A stretch of 64,000 nt of DNA from Cristatella mucedo (lineage: Eukaryota > Bryozoa > Phylactolaemata > Cristatellidae): assembly GCA_009760855.2 (NCBI GenBank), contig WPIO01000018.1, positions 5,599,001-5,663,000 of the forward strand, read 5' to 3'. Below, in pieces: positions 1 to 15,490 of this stretch. The first letter of the stretch is position 1; each line of letters starts with the position of its first letter. The notes under the pieces were generated by a model that was given only the letters and a program-made list of their open reading frames with translations, was not told the origin of the DNA and searched no databases. The position numbers were made by a program, and so were the translations under genes.

Positions 1-339
1 GTACTGGCAGGACGCTACAAACCAAGGGTGCTACTTTTCAGCAGGCCGTATAGGCCAATGGTTCATTGAGTGCTCGTCGGTGCGTCTGCTGCTAGGTGCG
101 AAGACGGCTTCGCGAAAGCCCTCTCCGCTTTCGTTGGGACGACCTTCGCACACGCGCCCGTCCTAACCCTCATTACTTATCATTCTTAGGCGCTTGCTGA
201 TCCGCTTGCTGGTCCGAATGCCAGACGCCCGCCTGCCCTGACAGTGCTGCCCGCATGCCCGGACAGCGCCGCCGCCAAGAGCGCTTTCGCTGGCACGCGT
301 GGCGGTCTCTCGTCGCCCGATGGCGCGAGCTGCGCTTGC

Positions 340-530
340 GTTAATAAATAAATAAATACTAGCTGATTGAACAGCCTTATTTGTATAGCGACAGACGAAC
401 CTTGACGACTGTAGCCGGCGCTTGCAGCAGCAATAGTGGATCGCCCACCGCAGGATTCGAACCCGCGACTTCGGGACCGAGGTCGTGTAAAGCAGCCACC
501 TTAACTAGAGTGGGCCATCACGTTGCAACG
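340..530 (-). mobile_element. SINE-1 (tRNA-derived)
   Basis: On the minus strand a tRNA-like head with B-box ggttcgaatcc is followed by a body ending in an aacagcc...tttgtatagcgac-type tail and (TTTA)n. The same unit recurs at 24750-24890, 35320-36395 (split), 48768-48930, 62530-62690, 62775-62940 and 63721-63880. Confidence 0.7.
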
Positions 531-539
531 AGGCTCGCT

Positions 540-1435
540 GTGCGCCAAGCGCGAGAGCGCGAGCGCGCGAGCGGCTGCTTAGGCTGCTGGCCCTGCGCTC
601 GACCCGCCTTTCGCGCGGAGGAGTCGCCGTCGGCGATCGCCATTCGCTCGCGCTGTCACGTGAGCTAGAGCTCATCGAGCGCTCGCGATTTCGCCACCGT
701 GCGGCGGCGGCGACCGGAGCCGGCGACAGGCGCCCGAACTCGAGGTTTGCCGTTCGAGGGTTGCCGAGCGGGCCAGGCGCGTGAGAGATCGCTCCGCCGA
801 GCGAGCTGGCTTCGTCGACCGGCCGCGCGCGCGCCAGCGTGGGGGCATGCAAGACCGCTGCTGCCGCCAGGTGCACCCGCCAACGTCGCGCTTTCCCGTA
901 GGCTTACCGGCCTTGTCCGCCATGTTTCAATTGCTGGTCTGCCGTAGGAGGCTTGAGTCAAACTCGCGCAAAGGCGCAGCGAATTAGAAGCCCTGCTCGC
1001 ACGGCGCCTCTCACAATTAAATAGTCCTCCGGCTGTCCATCTCAGCGAATCAAAGGCCAACGCCGGGCGACGAGCGCTCGACGCGCTTCCTGATTTAACC
1101 AATCGGATCGTGGGCGATGCGCAGGTAAGGCGTAGCCTTTATTCAGATGGGCGGATGCCTGTTCCTCTACGGCCGGAAGTACCACCCGCAGTGGCCGTCG
1201 CTGCACCGCATTCGGCGTCCAGAGAAGCAGCCGCACAAGGTCTTGCGCGCATTTTCTTCGCCAAATCTTGCCGAGAGTGTCTCAGACTGAGCGAGTGAGC
1301 GAGCCTGGGTGCGAGCGTCCCCTAGTGGCCTAGCGATGCGGCCGCCTCTCGCACCCGCGACAGCAACTTGACCCCGAGATTTGACCCCGGGGCGTAGTCC
1401 GCGTCGCTGCGCTCTGTAGCGCGAAATCAGTGTGC
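540..1435. other. GC/CpG-rich stretch
   Basis: Dense CpG on both strands, compatible with a CpG island. Long open frames here are an effect of base composition; the only gene-like signal is the small candidate exon at 908-923. Confidence 0.4.
908..923 (-). other. Candidate first coding exon, minus strand
   Basis: The reverse complement reads ATG GCG GAC AAG GCC G followed by the donor GTAAGC, in a CpG-rich region. The layout (Met-Ala-Asp, 16 nt, phase 1) copies exon 1 of the metallothionein-like gene. Any further exons would lie off the left edge or are not visible. Confidence 0.25.
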
Positions 1436-1585
1436 GCGTTAATAATAATAATAATAATAGTAATAATACACTTGATAAAGCGCCCTCAGCGACTCAATCA
1501 ATTTCTAGGCGCTTCACATTTGCTGCAAAGGAAGCACGACCGAATGGCTAGCGGTATCGCGCTCGATAACACCACGAGTGACGCG
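1436..1585 (-). mobile_element. LINE-A 3' terminal fragment
   Basis: (TAA)n followed by cacttgataaagcgccctcagcg and gcgcttcacatttgctgcaaagg on the plus strand, the reverse of the LINE-A end. Confidence 0.7.
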
Positions 1586-5029
<3,444 letters not shown>

Positions 5030-5135
5030 TATTAACCATTCGATCATTCCTCCTTTGCAGCAAATGTAAAGTGCCTAGAAAGAGATAGCATTTTTTGAGG
5101 GCGCTATGCAAAATTTATTAGAATTATATTTACTA
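5030..5135 (+). mobile_element. LINE-A 3' terminal fragment
   Basis: Carries the terminal motif ctttgcagcaaatgtaaagtgcctagaaagagat followed by gcgctatgc and an AT-rich end. Confidence 0.6.
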
Positions 5136-5182
5136 ATATTACCTTCATAATATAGCCGCAGCGGAGCTACCCGTGCGAAACC

Positions 5183-5215
5183 CCATCCGGAGTATCCATT
5201 GCACACTCCGGATGG
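5183..5215. repeat. 11-bp inverted repeat
   Basis: CCATCCGGAGT and ACTCCGGATGG separated by 11 bases. Function unknown. Confidence 0.8.
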
Positions 5216-5594
5216 TATTTCAGACCTGTAACGCTGCGCAGGGTTTGCGACCATCGAAGCAAACGACATCTTTGTCTCCGAATCTCTCCCACACTGCTCC
5301 CACACTCGCCCGACGGACGAATCACACTGACGCACTCCCTCTTAAATTCGGCGTTACGTGGCTCCTTTATTTTCGGCAAATTCGGCGCGCGGCATTCAAA
5401 ACGCAGAATTGAAGCAGGTCTGCTTTAAAGGCGAGCACGTTACCCAGAGATGGAGCCAGTAATGAAGATTCTAGTTGGCTCAAGTTTGCTGCCTACTTTC
5501 ACCTACACATTGCGAGAATTCGGGTCTGCTTAGACAGGAATACAGCAGCTAGATAAGTACATGCATGTGTGACATTCCATCTCAAATTCTGTAA

Positions 5595-5870
5595 TTAACT
5601 ACTTGCAGGTCTTGTGCCACGCTGATTTACCTCAGTGGTTAAGATGCTGACCTCAACCAAGGTCAATGTTAATGTAATAACAATGATAATAATACAGTTT
5701 ATATAGCGCCCTTAGAGAACTCGTTCTCTTTCTGGGTGCTTTAAATTTACTGCAAAAGGAAAAACAATCTATATTTGATGGCCGAGGTCGTGGGCTCGAG
5801 CCCTATGGTATGCATAAAGCGCCTGAATAAAGATTAAGCTCAATCGGGGTGCTATACAAATGAATGGTAT
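5595..5870 (+). mobile_element. SINE-2 (tRNA head, LINE-A-like tail) split by a LINE-A terminus
   Basis: Head cctcagtggttaagatgctgacc is interrupted by a reverse LINE-A terminus (about 5666-5775) and resumes at ggccgaggtcgtgggctcga. The tail gcgcctgaataaagattaagctcaatcggggtgctatacaaat resembles the LINE-A 3' end. Here the tail is quoted only in part: gcctgaataaagattaag. Related copies lie at 6004-6110 (partial, plus) and 51845-51980 (minus). Confidence 0.55.
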
Positions 5871-6149
5871 CCTGTCTTGTGCACTCAGGCGCTTACATGT
5901 ATTTCAAAAATCTGCAGCCAGTTTGTCTGTCGTGGGCGTAGCAGTTACCACATCACACCACGTGTGACCAACCTGCATAGGCTCCTAATCAAGAAGCGTT
6001 CAACTTCAACGCTGTGCGCTTGAGCCCCGCGGTATTGGTGCATCGCTTGAATAGAGATTATTATGCTATTTTATGGCACAATAGAGTGAATTAAACTATT
6101 ATATTATATTAACGTTTTGTACCTCACTTTGAGGTCTCTTCATTCTCGT

Positions 6150-6720
6150 GGTTCAGCCAAACAGTCAGAATTACTTCCCAGTTAGACCAGGCGTCGTACC
6201 ACCAGCTTTTCTGACCAGCTGTGATCAGCTCGTCGCAACTCACTCGGATGTGCGTCGAATGAGCTAAAAATTCCTCGGAGACCACGTCCAAAATGCTCCT
6301 AAAACTCATAAATCCTCCCCGACTGACGTCACGGCGTGCGAGCAGACGCGGGACTTCCGGGAAGCTCCGTCTCCGAATACTTAACATATGCTCAGCAATC
6401 GCATCTGGACTTCAGGCGCCCCCGCTGCCGCCGGAGGGCGGCACCTGGTCTAGCGCCGAGTGAGTAGGAGGCGGGGAAGCCGGTTTAGGGTGTCAGCGTC
6501 TCCCTAAAACCCGCCTGCGGTAGGCTGACCCTGTGCACGTCACCCCTGACCATACTATTCATTTCGTTTGTTTTTCAAGCATGATTTTACTCACCGTTCA
6601 ATTGCATTTCACTTTGCGGCAATTGTAAAGCGCCTAGAAAGAGATCAAGTTCTCTGAGGGCGCTTTATCAAGTGCGTTAGCATTATTATCATTAGTGTTA
6701 ACATTATCGAGTTCCAGGAA
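6150..6720 (+). mobile_element. LINE-A 3' relic
   Basis: A weak RT C-terminal match (caggcgtcgtaccaccagctttt near 6190) precedes unrelated sequence. From 6515 a clear 3' UTR runs to the (ATT)n-like end. Confidence 0.55.
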
Positions 6721-6882
6721 TGCCAGGGGAGGTAATTTCTGTCAGACAGCGAGCGCCGAGAGTCGCTGAAAAATAGGCTCGGCGGTTGGTGGCGACCGAC
6801 GCTTATGCGTGATAGCCACATGCTGCTGCTGCTGGAATTAGCAGATGGGCAGCTTGCCATCTATGCTATCGAGCTGACCGCG

Positions 6883-7088
6883 TATAAAAAGGGCCCAACT
6901 AGCGGTACCTAGTGTGAGTGTGGACAGCGCGATGCTGACCTTAGCCAGTTCGAGCACGTCGCTGCCTCATACGACTGGGGAAGCTGCTGAGAAGGCCTAT
7001 GTCACCTTGCTTCCAGTTTTAAGGGCCCGCCATTCGCCCTTCTTGGAGATGTTGTCGCTGTCTAGCTTTTCGAAACTGTGGGACATTG
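6883..7088 (+). other. TATA box with candidate first coding exon
   Basis: TATAAAAA at 6883-6890 is followed 42 bp later by an ATG (6932) opening a frame (MLTLASSSTSLPHTTG...) that reaches a strong donor GTAAGC at 7089 in phase 1. The frame would otherwise end at 7144. No matching downstream exon was found, and the protein is not recognised, so this could be chance. Confidence 0.25.
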
Positions 7089-7144
7089 GTAAGCGTGGTG
7101 CTGAAGCCCTGCTTCGAACGACAAGCGAACGCGAACCAGTTTAG

Positions 7145-9859
7145 GAAGGAGCTGTTGGGAAGGGATGGAAAGAAGGGAGAAACGTTAAGCCAAGTCTCAA
7201 GCCCTCGAGCTACGAATGGGCCAAGTCGATAAAAGAGAAACGTGAGAGAAACGTTAGCCAAGCTACAAATGGGGGAGGTCGGCCAGATACGCTATCACTT
7301 CTGGAAGACTGCCCTCTTCTAACGGGTGACGCACAGAGTCAGTACGCACAAGCGCACATGGCGGAGCACTGATAACACTGAGCAGGTGACTCCAACGCAC
7401 ACTTCTCGAACGTTGGAGCAGAGGGCAGCACGCGGTCAGAGGGCAGCACGGGTCAGAGGGCAGCACGCGGTCCTACAACATCTGGATACACGGTCTGATG
7501 TGCAGACGTGCGACCAGCCCACTCATCGGTCCCTACTACCCCGCCTCCCACCAACCGCCAGCGTCTCCTCCGGCTCGGCTCGGCTAATTCTGTGCTGAGG
7601 CCTAACGAGGAGCTCTCCAGTGGGCCCTTTGAGTGCCAGCAACCGAGAGCTGCGCTTGCGACAATAATGGCAGCATCGTGTGATGGCGTCGAGCTTATTA
7701 ATTAAGCTTATTTGGCTGTCGACAAGCCTATTTAGTCTATCTGAGCGATCGTGTCACCACTAACCGTGTTATTCTTGATGTTTATTGAGCACGCGATTAC
7801 TAGCAATTCGATCGTGTTTACTTTCCTCGTTCGATGAATTACGTGCACCATCAGAGGATGTCCGCTCGTGAAAAGGTAGATATGAAGAAAGGCTTTTTAG
7901 GAATTTCCTAACTCGTTCATTATAAAAAAAAACTCGTGGGATTCAGTTCCTTACCAGATCCTAACGCATCATTTCCCAACGGTGGTCATCGGCTGCCAAC
8001 GAACGAAATCGGATGAATGCGACCATGAACTGTTCTGGGTAAAAATCTTTCGGCTAAACCGCTGAGGTACTTTTCTACACATGTGAATTCCTGGTTCACC
8101 CTGCCATCATAGCTTGCATTTGTGTGCGGAAGCTACAATGAATGTTTGCCAAAAGCCGCGGCCTTGTCGCAGCCTAACTTGACTGTACAAACTGTCAACA
8201 GAAGCACGAGTGTTTTAGGCCAATATTCTTCTTTCATTCTCGACTCTGGTGCGATTTATTCCAAGGGTGTTTGCCAGCAGCCTCCTGCCCTTGGCTATTC
8301 GTTTTGGAACCGAGGCCATGCACTCATGTCATGCATGGGCTGCATGGGCCGCAAGGCTGCACGCCTTCTGCTTTCGTACTACTGATTAGCAGATTTTGGA
8401 TTGTGCCAGGCTGCCAGGTTTTGACCGCTAAATACATAAAGTAAATATTCATATGCGCTTGCAACTGCATGCGACGCAAATTTCTCGTCATGCGTCCAGC
8501 ACTGCTTGCTGCACCATACTTGTTTGACAAAGGTTGTTTCGTCTTTCATATTCTGCGGTTTCGGTGCAATTTCTAAGCTCGTCAAGTGCTTTTACTCGGC
8601 CGATACTGAATCGTGATTGAAGAACTTCAGCTTTTGCACTCGCGTCGGTAACCACTTGCTCGAGTGCGATCTAGTAATTTCAGCCGCTTACGAACGAACC
8701 TACAAATATTTCTATAGACGATCATGATCTACGTGCTTGCATCGTCAGGGTCTTTAAAGGCATTACGAAGCCGCAATAAAAAAAAAGAGTAATCGCTGTT
8801 CGAAAGCTCGTGTGGTGATTCATCAACGCATGTCACCTGCACATATTTCCAATAACCGTCCTTGTCTTAGCCCATGAAATCTGGTTGACTGTGAGAGCCA
8901 TCTCACAGGTGGAGGGTCTGACGAGCCGCCTTCTGGAGTTTCTACTAGCTCAAAGCCCCAGCGTCCGGAACGCACTACAAAGGCGAGGAGGCTGATGAAG
9001 TTCAGCCCTTCGTCAATGTGGGCTATTGAGTAGCCGGAAAGTTTTGCAAAAGCCGGCTATTCATGCTGGTACGTCGCGCGTGATCGCACGCGCTGGTCGT
9101 TTCATAAGTTGCACAAGCTTCGTAAGGAACTCTTTTCTTCTCATTAAACACGCACCAGGTGATATTCTTCGAAGCAATACATAGGCGATGATCCCACGGA
9201 TTCTATTTTGTGCTAAAATTTGATGATTGTTTAAAATTGTTTTGGGGCTCGCAGGATCTACCGCCGATAATGCAGACTCTATTTCTTCCTAACCGGCCAC
9301 ACCCATGTGAGTTTTTGCAGCCATTTAAACAAGTCTGGCTGTTGGCCACGTTATGCACACGCACGTGGGCGCTTGCTCCTCGATGTACGGTCAGCTGCCA
9401 GCGCTCCTCCTGCAGGGAGCAGATAGCGAGATCTCTCGTGGCCCCCAAATACGTTATCATTTACATGTATATAAAATATTGCTGCAAATCAACTGACGGT
9501 TTCTACCAGTTTCTTCGCAGTGTCCATAAAGAGATTTCATTCTTTCTGAGTTCTATGCGCATGCGTTATTGTTTTTGCTATTGTTAAGCATTGCTCTTGT
9601 TATCGTTGCTTCCGGAGGCCGACACTGTCTGCCATACATGACCGCGACTCTTTATAGATACTACGAGTTCGCGAGAGATCCGGGTGTGCGGATCCGTTGC
9701 TGCCTCTTTTAGGCAAGCTGTTTTGACTGCACACTAACCGAGCGGCTCCCGCTGCTTCACATCCGGGCATTCAATACTTTTCGCTCGCCGCGTCCGTTAG
9801 AGCATTACCCGACTCGCAGGTGTAAAAAACCGGTGCTTTTTCAACGTTCAGGCAACGTT
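7145..9859. other. No gene recognised
   Basis: A small tandem repeat (about 17-bp units, three copies, 7411-7472) and a weak LINE-A-like trace near 7740-7830. Nothing else supported. Confidence 0.4.
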
Positions 9860-10107
9860 TCAGTGTGCAGTGCATCTCTGTCCGTAACTCCACAAAGCCA
9901 CAGAGCTTTCGTAGTTACATTCGAAGCCGAATCGGCTTTTGGTGCCAGTAAGGGTGCCGACAGACGCACTATTCCGAAGCATGAGCAAGAAAGAAGAAAA
10001 GCCAAGTAGCGAGAGCCGTCCAACGGAAGGGTGTACCGTGGCAGTGGCATTGCTAGACGGGTGGCCAGGTCGTGACTCAGCCGGCAGCAGAAGAGTACTG
10101 TGCAAGT
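9860..10107 (-). mobile_element. LINE-B 3' fragment
   Basis: The reverse complement carries the LINE-B 3' block (gccgactgag...cttggct...ccgaaagccg...ggctttgtggagttac). It ends where a minus-strand LINE-A copy begins. Confidence 0.5.
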
Positions 10108-12060
10108 AATAATAATAATAATAATGCATTTGATAAAGCGCCCTCAGAGAACTCAATCTCTCTCTAGGCGCTTTACATTTGTTGCAAAGGGAAATGCAAG
10201 TGAATGGTGAGTAATATCATGCTTGATAAACAACATGAACAACGTGGTTAGGGGTGACATGCACAGGGTCAGCATGCAAATGTGGTTAGTGGCAGCATGC
10301 ACAGTGTCAGCACGCATAAGCACGTGAAGGTCGAGTCAGAGGGACCCACTAAATGCTGTCTTAAATAGTGAAGATGTTGTCATTGCAGGGATGTATTCCC
10401 TGATCTTGTCTATCTTCTGCACAAAGAATCGAGAGAAGCGATCGGCTAGATCATTACAAGTATCATCAGGTAAGGGGCTAATCTGGGAGCGGTTGAGGAG
10501 ATGGTTTATCGTCGACATCAGCATTTTTAGATTGTGCATCTGTGATTCAACAATTTTGCTATAGAAGCTAGAATTGGCCAAAATTAGAATAGAATTAATA
10601 AAATAAATAAAAATAAATAAAAATTAAATAGAATATGAAATAGAATACGAAATAGAATTGCTAGAATCGATTGGTACGACCTACAGTAGTCTTCGTATAC
10701 CTGTCGATGGACAGTCAGTCCAGATCTTATGTACGCTTTTTCAAGCTTGCGCTTAGTAGACCTGGCTAGTTTAATGTCTGTGGTAAACCATAAGCCGTCT
10801 GGGCGGGGGCGCACAGCGCGCTTAGTCAGAGGCAAAAAATCGTTGAGCATGTTAGCTAGTGTCGTGTTGTAGCTATCTACCAATAAGGACAGATCGGAGG
10901 GAGGACTGAGCAGCAGAAGTGAAGCTGATATTCTCGCACGGACAGCATCGATGTCAAGATCTTGAGGTTTCGCGATTCACAGGATATTTTTTAGGCGGAG
11001 GTGTGAACACACTGTAGATTGAATGGGATCTGCATGTGGTCAGGTAAACAGGATTTGGTAATAATTGGTGATGACAAAGTGCAGTTGTATGAGAAAATCT
11101 GGTCGAGTGTGTGACCCTTGATGTGAGTAGGGCCATGCACATGAGCCACAAGAGACAATGAGTCAGTCAATGCACGAAATTTGGTGCTGAAAGCGTCAGA
11201 TAAGTTATCAAAGTGAATGTTGAAATCACCCATAATGAGGAAGGATCGATTTCTTGCACACCAAATCGAAATGAGATCGGAGAAATCTGAGATAAAGGAG
11301 GATTTGGTACCTGGTGGGTGATAGACTACTGCCACTATCGGTAGCTTGTTTTAGGGTGAGACCAAGACGATTGATTCAAAAGACTGCTTCGGGGGTATTG
11401 CAAATGGCTTGAAGTTGAATTTCGAGTTCACGATAATAGAAACTTTACCTCCAGTTTTGATTGATCTAGGGGTGTAAAAGAACGAGAAACCAGATGGGGT
11501 AGCGTCTTTAATTGTCGGGTAGTTTATTGATTTTAGCCAAGTTTCAGTTAGGGCGAGCAGGTCGATACCGTTTTCAGAAATAAGGTCGCTTATTACCAGA
11601 TTTTTATTGCACATTAAGCGAGGATTCCAAAGGCAAGCGTTAAGTCTGGCCGATGGAGTTACAACAAGCCTGATGACCAATAAGTTAGAAAGATTCACAG
11701 TGACGCATGTGGGGGAGCGTGCTGAGCGGTTCGAGACAATGCTAGGAATACTAAACGAGCGGGTACTCAGCTCGCAGTTCCTGCCCAACGAGCGGCGTCT
11801 GACCTGGAGGTTCCGGCCACAGCGGCGGCTACGGGGTGCTTTTCTTTTGTTAATGCATAGTTCATGAATCTTAGCAACAAAATTAATATCTAGGAATGCA
11901 TTTGATCTACGATGACGAAGCGATAGCAGCTGCTGACGATCATAACTAACAAGCAGGTTACTAGCCGCCGGCGTAGCTGAGGCACCCACCGGCGTGGGAG
12001 ACCCAGCAGCCCGAAGCGATAAGCGTTTAGATATCCATAGGCACGTAATTTCTTACGAGC
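10106..12060 (-). mobile_element. LINE-A copy lacking the reverse transcriptase
   Basis: Read on the minus strand it has the N-terminal and endonuclease region (11989 down to 10991, with LLALTETW and an intact LIMGDFNIHFDN), the downstream linker region, and then directly the C-terminal FKTAFSGSL and 3' UTR. The whole RT domain present in the 28-31 kb copy is missing. An A/T-rich insertion of about 95 bp (10578-10670) interrupts the linker. Its 5' end reaches further than the 28 kb copy. Confidence 0.8.
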
Positions 12061-12107
12061 TACGGTCAAATAACAATCAGAATACCTTTAAACAGGTCTT
12101 AGCTTTA

Positions 12108-12875
12108 TAATAATAATAATAAAAACAATGCACTTGATAAAGCACCCTCAGAGAACTCAATCTCTTTCTAGGCGCTTTATATTTGCTGCAAGGAAAGTAC
12201 GATTGAACGGTGAGTATTATCATGCTTGATAAACATGAATAACATGGTTAGGGGTGACAGGGTCAGCATGCAAATTTGGTTAGTGGCAGCAGTTACTGTA
12301 TTGTTTCCGTATGCGATGTTCGCAAGAACTCCGGTTTTCGGAAGAATTCTGCAACGAACACGAACGCACGTTAGAGCGTTCTATGTCAGGAGGCCAGAAG
12401 CATGCACAATGTCAGCACGAATAAGCACGTGAAGGACGAATGACGGGGACCCACTAAATGCTGTCCTAAACAGGTTTGTTTTTAAGTTCTTTTTTAATGT
12501 GGTCAGGTCAGGGGATGCTTTGACGCAAGTCGGGAGTGAGTTCCAGGCTTTGGGAGCATACGAACTAAATGTACGGTCTCCAATGGATTTGAGGTTTGTA
12601 CGAGGTATTGGTAGACTGTTGGATTCCGAAAAGCGCGTAGTACGACGCTTGGTCTGTTGGGGGAGTAGATCTGAGAGATAGGCTGGAGCCAAAGAAAGAA
12701 GTTACCTAAAGATGAGCGACAAAAATTTGAAGTCGATCAGTTGCTTAACTGGTAGCCAGTGCAGGTCGGCGAGAAGTGGAGTGATGTGGCAACTGTGACG
12801 CTCACGACAGACAAGCCTAGCTGTGGAGTTTGGCACCAGCTGTAATCACCTGATTGCAAATGCTAGTAGGCCAGC
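12108..12875 (-). mobile_element. LINE-A 3' fragment
   Basis: (TAA)n start, 3' UTR, and RT C-terminus (MAPAYLSDLLPQQTKRRTT, NLKSIGDRTFSSYAPKAWNS) on the minus strand; 5'-truncated. Confidence 0.8.
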
Positions 12876-14622
12876 CAGCACTTGGGTTCAGGGGGGGGGT
12901 AGGAGGGGTTGCAGGTCCTGATCCGGAGTCTGAGTCATCCATCTTTTTCTGGCTTCGGCATGGCATTCAACCACGCATCGAACCTTGCGCCGTATGTGCA
13001 ATTCGGTGGAAGCGCTGGATGTCTACCACTTCTCTGAGTTGATTCACTTAGTAAGTAGAGTGGGTCAGCTGACCTTGGCTGCAACTCATTACCCGTTCAT
13101 TCTGATGCTGCTGCTGCTACTGCTGCCGCCTGTTGCTGCTGCTGCGGCCGCTCAAGCATCTTAAGAAGTTACCAATGCACACGGGCAGTGCAATGCCATG
13201 CGGCTAATCATATTTAATCTTGAGAATCTCCATATTCAATATATAATCTTTAATATATAATGTATAATTTAGTATGTAATCTTGAGAATATAAATATTTA
13301 ATCTTGGGACTAATTCTTTTTAGACCAGCTTCGCTGAATCGAGCATGGCCAGGCGTACACTTGATTACGATTGACTCTCTCGGCACTGACGGCAGCTACA
13401 AATGCTCGAACGTGTCACCCTGCCCTATCCGTCTCGAAATCCCTTTGCATAGCGACGGCCGAGCTCGACGGAATCTTTGGCAGCTTGTTGCTCCATTGAA
13501 ACTTACTCTCGTCCCAAGTTGTTCAGGCAGTGTCGTTGTAAACAAGATAGCCCGCCCGTCTGATCCCTTTATGTGGTCCGTATCGGTCCGTAGCGCATAA
13601 AAGCCTTGTTATCGGCTTTGTTTACATGTACTTTCTGATTCGGCCTTGGCAATCAGTAGACCTCCAAGACGACGTTCTTAGAACGGATAACTAGTTTGAT
13701 TCCTTCATTCGCAACCGCAAAGATAGCGATGGTCGGAGGTTCAGGGGAATTCCAAGGGCCATACGTTGGGCAACGAAGGTCTCGCACGTCAGGAAGTTCA
13801 GGCACGTGCGCACATCCGGCACCGGAGTACTGAGCTAATCGTTTATCTTGGGATTGCAGTCGACCTCGTCATTGACAAGGCCTACGATCCACTCTCAGTG
13901 CCGCAGTGTCAGCACTCACGCGCATCAATAGCAGCCATGCTCAGCCAAAGATATTAACTTACAACTATCCCCACACCAAACTAGTTGTTGCCATGGCTGT
14001 CATTCCGGTTTGTCGATTCTTGGAAGTGCTCACTACAAAAAGCCCTCAAAGTGGTCTTCTAGCTCGGGAAAGCCCGACGATCTAGAGGACAAATGGCACG
14101 AGAGCACGTACTGCCTCTCGCTCGTTTCAGCAACTAAGCCGCTTTATCTGCATGATGATGATTTACCGCCGATTCGGCTCCACGCTGCTGCTCTTGTTTC
14201 TCTAGTTACTCGTTTTTGCAGCACCAGTGCTTTGCTGCCCACATTCTTCTCGCGAGGTTGTGGCTCGAACGGTGGGTTGCACGAAGCGCCCCCTGTATAT
14301 CCGCGCCGGGGATGCGAGGCTGCATTGCCCTCGCCGCGGCAAATCGAACTCAGTGCCTGAACCCATGAGCATTTTCAGACTGGATGCAGCTAGCTAACTC
14401 GCCGAGGGCTTCTGGCAGCAGCTGCAGCAGCGCTAGCAGCCGCTGTTTGTTTGGCACGACCTCGATAGGTGCCAAGATGTTGTTGCTCGCGTTTGGGTGA
14501 CTCGATCACTTTGGCATCAGGACGAAAGTGCAAATGATAACTTTCCACGTTTAAGTGTTAGTTTTTAGTGCTTCCACATTGTGCGCTTCTCACTTGGTGA
14601 GGCCAAAATGCGAGTTGAAGAA
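12876..14622. other. No gene recognised
   Basis: Contains short CTG/GCC triplet runs near 13105-13150 and an AT-rich repeat-like stretch at 13205-13300 (taatatataat units). Confidence 0.35.
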
Positions 14623-15490
14623 TTAAGTTGAATACAAATTCTCAAAACTACCATCTAACGTGGCAAGTACTTTCATTTTACCTACGCGGAGTCTTTTAAA
14701 AGTAAATTTAGTGAAAATCATGACAAAATTTGTCCAACAATAGAGTACTTGTAAAGTGTACCTTTCCAAAGACAAGCCGGTTAGAAATAAGATCAAAAGT
14801 TTTAACGAACTCCTCATCAAAGGAAAGCATTCAAAACGATTAGACAAACCATGTCTCACCCGGATGTAGACAGGAAGCAACATATCCATGGATAGAAAAT
14901 TAACAATCTCTGCATTTCGTACGACTTGTGCCCTAACTTGCTGAACGTTGGTACGTCGAGGTATGTGCACGAAGCTTGTTGAGGTCCATGCTCGTGCCTT
15001 TAAGATAGCTTCGATTACAGCGTAGCTTTGTGCCATGTAAATTAAAAAGCTAATACTTGACCGATCGCACATGTAAATTTTCAAAAATGAATACAGCTCC
15101 ACTTGTGCACCACTGCAAGAGTTCCTCCTCTGATTTAGTTTCGTGAGTTTTGCTATAGTGTCTATGATGGCAGATAAAAAAATTAAAGAATTCAAGGCGT
15201 CAATTTGCTCATCCTCAAAGCGTTAGCAGTGCCGAGCGAGCTTGGCGTAAGCGTAGATAATTTCTCTCTGTATATCAGGGCTACTTATATATAAGCCTTT
15301 TTGAGCGCGACGAAGGCCAAGGCGACGTAGCGTTTGAACACGGGTTGGAGCATCTTGAGGAATTTGCCGCAGTTGAGGGACTCTTTCGATATGTAACATA
15401 ATATCCGAGGTGGATACGGCGAAATTGTAACCCTCCAACTTCAGCCACGAACGGCACAGGCTCGCATTGCATCCGTATCAAAGAAGGATA
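14623..15490 (-). pseudogene. Transposase-like coding relic, possibly hAT
   Basis: One minus-strand frame stays open for about 270 codons (15438 to 14623) apart from a single TAA near 15225. The distal part contains HIPRRTNVQQVRAQVVRNAE and later SNRF. The layout P-R-R...Q-x2-R...[DE]...L...R-F is like the linker before the C-terminal dimerisation region of TTF-type hAT transposases. The assignment is from memory of the family layout only. Two further copies, similar at protein level, lie near 38 kb. Confidence 0.4.

Noticed and set aside
13105-13160. CTG/GCC-rich stretch that could be a metallothionein Cys exon
   Set aside because: Simple triplet repeats; no C-x-C spacing or splice sites.
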